Source of the DNA: Bailinhaonella thermotolerans
GTDB taxonomy: Bacteria; Actinomycetota; Actinomycetes; Streptosporangiales; Streptosporangiaceae
Assembly (NCBI RefSeq): GCF_003594875.1
Contig: NZ_QZEY01000001.1
Span: 62,001 to 126,000 of the forward strand
DNA: 64,000 bases
Reading direction: 5' to 3'
The notes below the pieces were generated by a model. The model did no database searches. It was not told the DNA's origin and was given only the letters and a program-made list of their open reading frames with translations. Made by a program: the position numbers and the translations under genes. Each line of letters opens with the position of its first letter. The stretch's first letter is position 1. Positions 60,835 through 64,000 of this stretch are shown piece after piece.

Positions 60835-61399
60835 CGAGAACCCTTCCTGCCGTACGGTGGCACAGCGCGCGGAACTCCGCCTCGGGCAGGCCCATCCGGC
60901 CGCCGAGGTAGAGCTGCACGAGGCCCTGGACGGGCGCGGTCAGCGCCAGGGCGACCTCCAGCGGGTCGTCGCGGCGCAGCAGACCCGCCGCCATCCCCTC
61001 CTCCACCGCCGCCACGACGCGCGAGTAGGCCGGGGAGCCCGACTCCCGGAAGCCCTCGGGGAAGCGCCGGGCCCGCTCACGCCGTTCGGTCATCAAGAAC
61101 GCGTACAGGTGCGGGCTGCCGAGCGCGAAGTCCAGGAAGTCGTCCAGCAGGCCCAGCGCGCGGCTCTGCCAGTCCCCCGCCGTGTCCCGCCTCCCCCAGG
61201 TCCGCCCCAGGTCGCGGAACGCCCGGTCGGCCACCTCCCCCAGCAGCGCCTCCCGGCTGGGGTAGTGCTTGTAGATCGCCATCGCGGTGATCCCCGCGGC
61301 CTCGGCCACGCGCCGCATGGTCACGGCCCGGCTCCCCTCGGCCGCCAGGATCTCCCGCGCCGCGTCGGCCACGCGGTCGGCCGTCTCCGTCGTACTCAT
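60818..61399 (-). CDS. TetR-family repressor
   Basis: TetR regulator of 193 residues: AAREILAAEGSRAVTMRRVA, then EAAGITAMAIYKHYPSREAL. ATG 61399 directly abuts the operator 61400-61438, so it may be leaderless or controlled by occlusion of its own start. An in-frame reading to 61579 would add a hydrophobic N-terminus across the operator; this is unlikely but unusual (see findings). It is in one operon with the membrane hydrolase. Confidence 0.92.
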   Translation of the reverse strand: MSTTETADRVADAAREILAAEGSRAVTMRRVAEAAGITAMAIYKHYPSREALLGEVADRAFRDLGRTWGRRDTAGDWQSRALGLLDDFLDFALGSPHLYAFLMTERRERARRFPEGFRESGSPAYSRVVAAVEEGMAAGLLRRDDPLEVALALTAPVQGLVQLYLGGRMGLPEAEFRALCHRTAGRVLDGIRA

Positions 61400-61438
61400 G
61401 GTGTACAACGTACACCTCGAAGGTATACGTTGTACACC
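61400..61438. promoter_or_regulatory. Double TetR operator, 39 bp
   Basis: Two inverted 17-bp sites, GGTGTACAACGTACACC (61400-61416) and GGTATACGTTGTACACC (61422-61438), each a GGTRTAC-N3-GTACACC dyad, five bases apart. They abut the TetR start codon. Probably a cooperative repressor site. Confidence 0.8.
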
Positions 61439-61820
61439 ATGATTTCCGCGTCGGCGGCGACGGTCCCGCCAGCGCCGCCCGAGCCGGTCTCCGGCGGGCC
61501 GCAGGGCGATCAGCAGGCGCACGGCGGCCTCGGTGATCACCCCGGCCACCACGGCCATGAGGAGTTCCGCCAGGCTCATGAGGCGTCCCGTGCCGCGACC
61601 TACCCCGTCACCCGCGGTCTCGTGCTCCCGCGCGGGGCCGCCGCCCCTTCTGGGCGGCGCACCTTCAGGGTGCGCCCGCGGATCGGGGCGATGACGGCGC
61701 CGGCCGCCATCTGACGATCCCGGACGCGATCACCCGCTTCCCGCCCGCGTCCTGACACCGCGCGGTCCGCCGCGTGACAGGTCTTTACAGTTTCTGACGC
61801 TCTGCCATGCTCGGGTCATC
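61439..61820. other. Intergenic region with hairpin and possible small ORF
   Basis: 382 bp between the TetR operator and the HTH gene. On the minus strand 61579-61400 codes without stop for a segment starting MSLAELLMAVVAGVITEAAV, a likely membrane helix, in frame with the TetR. No good ribosome site precedes it. A hairpin GGCGCACC / GGTGCGCC lies at 61656-61676. The HTH promoter is at 61784. Confidence 0.4.
61784..61811 (+). promoter_or_regulatory. Promoter of HTH gene
   Basis: TTTACA at 61784 and CATGCT at 61806 with a 16-bp spacer. Start codon at 61821 has no Shine-Dalgarno sequence, so the transcript may be leaderless or nearly so. Confidence 0.4.
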
Positions 61821-62972
61821 ATGAGCGGATCCGGGCCGCGGCCGTCCCTCCCGCTCGAGGTGCTCCGCGCCCGGCTCGCGCGGCTGCACCTGGAGCGGGG
61901 GCAGCCGAGCACGCGGGAACTCGCCCGGCGGACGGGGAGCATCAGCCATGCCACCGTCCACGCCGTGCTGCGCTGCGCCAAGCTCCCCCGCTGGGGCCCG
62001 CTGGAGCTGGTCGTGGAGGCCCTCGGCGCGGACCCCGCCGAGTTCCTGCGGCTGTGGATCACCGCCCGCGAGCACGAGATGAACGCCTCCGCCCCCGCCC
62101 GCCGCACGGCCGCCCCGGGCCCGCGGCGTCCCGAGGAACCGCCCCCGGCCGGGCCCGCCCCGCCGTACCGGATCCTCGGCGCCGGGCGGCGCGACGCCGG
62201 GCACGCGCGGCGGGACGGGGAGGGGGTACGGCGGGCGCGGGCGGCGGGACGCGCGCCGGCCAACGGCGTACCGCCCGGCCTGCGGCTCCGCGTGCAGGCC
62301 CACTTCATGCTGCGCGCCCTCGGCCGGGACCTGGCCCGGGCCCGCGAACTGGCCGCCGCGCTCGCCGGGCACGGCGTCCACGCCGGGGCGCTGGCGGCCA
62401 TCGAGTCGCTGACCACCCTGTACGCCGCCGCCGAGGACCTGATCGGCGGCCTGATCATCGACCGCACCCACGCGACCACGCTGCACCGCTCCCCCACCGA
62501 CCTGCCCGGCCAGGCCGCCGCCCGCGCCGGGGAGCTCGTCGCGACCCTGCGGCAGGCCGCCGCCTCGGTCCAGTCGGCCCAGCGCGAGCTGTCCCACGCC
62601 CTCGGCCTCGCCTACTCCCTGGCCGACTACCCCGACCACTACGTCGCGGCCGGGCTGGGCGAGAGCCGCCCGCTGGTCCAGAGCATCGACCGCGCCCGCG
62701 CCGAGGTCCGGGAGATCACCCGCGCCATGGACCGCGCCCACGTCCTGGCCGCCGAGCTCGCCCGCGACCTCGCCGCCGCCCCGCTCGACGTCTCGGGGGC
62801 GGACCTGTCTCGCCTGGAACCCCCCGACCCGGCGATCCTCGCCGAGATCGTCTGGGACGAGAAGACCACCTGGCCGCCCGCCCTGGCGCCCCGGATCCGG
62901 GCCGCCTCCGCCGAGATCGCCCCCGGCACCTACCGCGTGACCGTCACACCCCCTCCCGCCGCGGCCCCCTGA
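61821..62972 (+). CDS. HTH protein with unassigned C-terminal domain
   Basis: A 383-residue protein. The N-terminal ~70 residues are an actinobacterial-type HTH (STRELARRTGSISHATVHAV, then LGADPAEFLRLW), like those found at the N-terminus of many signalling ATPases in the phylum. A disordered Pro/Arg-rich linker of ~70 residues follows. The rest (~155-383) is largely helical with a central coiled-coil-like part (LVATLRQAAASVQSAQRELS). No NTPase motif is present. Possibly a regulator or a signalling adaptor. Not assigned to a family. Confidence 0.7.
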   Translation: MSGSGPRPSLPLEVLRARLARLHLERGQPSTRELARRTGSISHATVHAVLRCAKLPRWGPLELVVEALGADPAEFLRLWITAREHEMNASAPARRTAAPGPRRPEEPPPAGPAPPYRILGAGRRDAGHARRDGEGVRRARAAGRAPANGVPPGLRLRVQAHFMLRALGRDLARARELAAALAGHGVHAGALAAIESLTTLYAAAEDLIGGLIIDRTHATTLHRSPTDLPGQAAARAGELVATLRQAAASVQSAQRELSHALGLAYSLADYPDHYVAAGLGESRPLVQSIDRARAEVREITRAMDRAHVLAAELARDLAAAPLDVSGADLSRLEPPDPAILAEIVWDEKTTWPPALAPRIRAASAEIAPGTYRVTVTPPPAAAP

Positions 62973-63147
62973 ACCGCTCGCCGCCCTCCAGAACCGCTCG
63001 CCGGCTTCGAGAACCGGCGCGTCCTCACCCGCCTGCGCCCGAATCGCGCACGGGTCATGAAAGCAGCGTGACCAGCGGAAAGGACGCTCGGCGAGCCGGC
63101 CTCCCGGGCTGGGCGCGGGACGCGGGACCGAGTCCGGGAGGGGAGAT

Positions 63148-63178
63148 GCATAAAGACTTAATATAAATGCTTTATGCT
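63148..63178 (+). promoter_or_regulatory. MarR operator and leaderless promoter
   Basis: Arms GCATAAAG (63148-63155) and CTTTATGC (63170-63177) around a 14-base AT-rich centre. TATGCT at 63173-63178 is a -10 hexamer seven bases before ATG 63185. Repression by the MarR encoded downstream is likely. Confidence 0.65.
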
Positions 63179-63184
63179 ATGCGC

Positions 63185-63643
63185 ATGGGCCGTCCAGACG
63201 CCGCGAGCGGCGCTTCCACCACGATCGGGTCAGCCCTCTACGAACTGGCCACCAGGGCCGTGAGGCGGCTTCCGCGGGACATGAGCCTCACGTCCGCCGC
63301 CACGCTGGCCACCCTGGACAGGACCGGCCCGCGACGGATCACCGAGTTGGCCGTGATCGAGGGCGTCACCCAGCCCGCGATGAGCGTCCTGGTCCGGGTG
63401 ATGGAGGAATCCGGGCTGGTCGAGCGGAGGAGCGACACCTCCGACAAGCGGGTCACGCTGGTGTGCCTGACCGAGGCCGGCGCGTCCTACGTCCGGGAGC
63501 GGCGCCAGGCGGGCGTCCAGGCCTACGCGGGGTTGATCGACAGACTCCCCGGCGACGAGATCGAGGCCTTGACGGCGGCCCTTCCGGCGCTGCTGCATCT
63601 GGCGGCGCTCGAAAGCCAAGACCGGGAAGGGCCGAAGCCGTGA
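63185..63643 (+). CDS. MarR-family regulator
   Basis: MarR repressor of about 152 residues: LTSAATLATLDRTGPRRITE, then QPAMSVLVRVMEESGLVERR, and SDTSDKRVTLVCLTEAG (wing). ATG 63185 would be leaderless with the TATGCT -10; ATG 63179 is an alternative. Its stop overlaps the next MFS gene as GTGA, so it likely regulates that transporter. Confidence 0.92.
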   Translation: MGRPDAASGASTTIGSALYELATRAVRRLPRDMSLTSAATLATLDRTGPRRITELAVIEGVTQPAMSVLVRVMEESGLVERRSDTSDKRVTLVCLTEAGASYVRERRQAGVQAYAGLIDRLPGDEIEALTAALPALLHLAALESQDREGPKP

Positions 63644-64000
63644 CGGGAGACTCGCCCGGCGGGAGGCCCGCCAACTCCGACGAAGGGGTGGCCGCGTCCC
63701 CGGAGCGCTCCGAGGCGAGGCTGCTGGTCCCGTCCCTGATGTTCGTCGCCCTCGTCGTGGCGGCGGTCGCCAGCCTCGGCACACCCCTCATCACCAGCGT
63801 GGCGACGACGTTCCACGTCTCACTGGACAGCGCGCAGTGGACGCTGACCATCGCGCTGCTCAGCGGCGCCGTCGCCACACCCGTCCTCGGCCGGCTCGGG
63901 GCCGGCCCGCACCGGCGGGCCACGATCCTCGCCACGCTGGCGGTGGTCGTCGCCGGCAGTGCGCTCACGGTGCTCCCGCTGCCGTTCGCATGGCTGCTCG
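63640..64000 (+). CDS. MFS transporter (partial, runs off the window)
   Basis: The GTG at 63640 overlaps the MarR stop. The 120 codons present give a polar N-terminus, a membrane segment (LLVPSLMFVALVVAAVASLG), STVA-type spacing with TFHVSLDSAQWTLTIALLSG, and a third segment. This is the start of an MFS exporter of the drug-resistance type. The rest lies outside the window. It is coupled with and likely repressed by the MarR. Confidence 0.85.
   Translation, partial: MTGDSPGGRPANSDEGVAASPERSEARLLVPSLMFVALVVAAVASLGTPLITSVATTFHVSLDSAQWTLTIALLSGAVATPVLGRLGAGPHRRATILATLAVVVAGSALTVLPLPFAWLL

Noticed and set aside
61439-61714. + strand ORF of 91 codons starting in the TetR operator
   Set aside because: Low-complexity product, no ribosome site, and opposite to a frame with better membrane-protein character; not annotated.

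Overview
The window is chromosomal DNA of a very high-GC actinomycete. Third codon positions are almost all G or C, GTG and TTG starts are common, and several promoters appear leaderless. Mycothiol-type (TIGR03086/maleylpyruvate isomerase-like) and ECF41 sigma families are present. The order (Streptosporangiales, Streptomycetales or a relative) cannot be fixed from this sequence. I found no rRNA, tRNA, CRISPR array, insertion sequence, phage gene or plasmid origin. The content is accessory: many small regulator/effector pairs, most diverging from a shared operator region.

Layout. 0-10 kb: MerR regulator, DUF4037 protein, VOC protein, acyltransferase, SDR, a large unassigned beta-propeller-like protein, LysR, DUF1330, and a TetR/Gfo-Idh-MocA pair with two TACC-N4-GGTA operators. 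10-20 kb: a peroxidase-like/MFS/universal-stress operon facing a LysR gene, a NarL-type two-component pair, a TSUP exporter, and an ArsR-SRPBCC-DinB-like operon that may begin with a leaderless 47-residue ORF. 20-30 kb: TetR/hydrolase pair, M81 metallopeptidase plus ROK regulator, and a complete dipeptide-type ABC importer (binding lipoprotein, two permeases, double ATPase). 30-42 kb: HxlR/metallo-hydrolase, secreted C39-like peptidase, SDR-TetR operon, second two-component system, TetR/MFS, TetR/NmrA, and a small HTH gene beside a truncated beta-lactamase-like gene, with two GTCAAC-N4-GTTGAC operators shared with a second Gfo/Idh/MocA gene. 42-50 kb: two LysE exporters, an MHS-type MFS, a membrane protein with a kinase-N-lobe-like domain facing a MoxR-DUF58-VWA operon, tautomerase, LysR. 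50-64 kb: GntR/PEBP, a frameshifted MMPL transporter, ArsR plus a small coiled-coil membrane protein, an ECF41 sigma factor with its oxidoreductase and a TGTCACA promoter element, TetR/NmrA, TetR-hydrolase, an HTH protein with an unassigned C-terminal region, and MarR-MFS cut by the window end.

The most unusual signal is an AT-rich 18-bp element (CCTTTACAAnGTAGATCA, 16 of 18 positions invariant) present four times, always on the + strand and always between genes, three times in convergent gaps. Other points worth attention are short tandem duplications at gene boundaries, very tightly coupled small ORFs (17614, 37705, 48171), the frameshifted MMPL gene, and the catalytically incomplete kinase-like protein next to MoxR.
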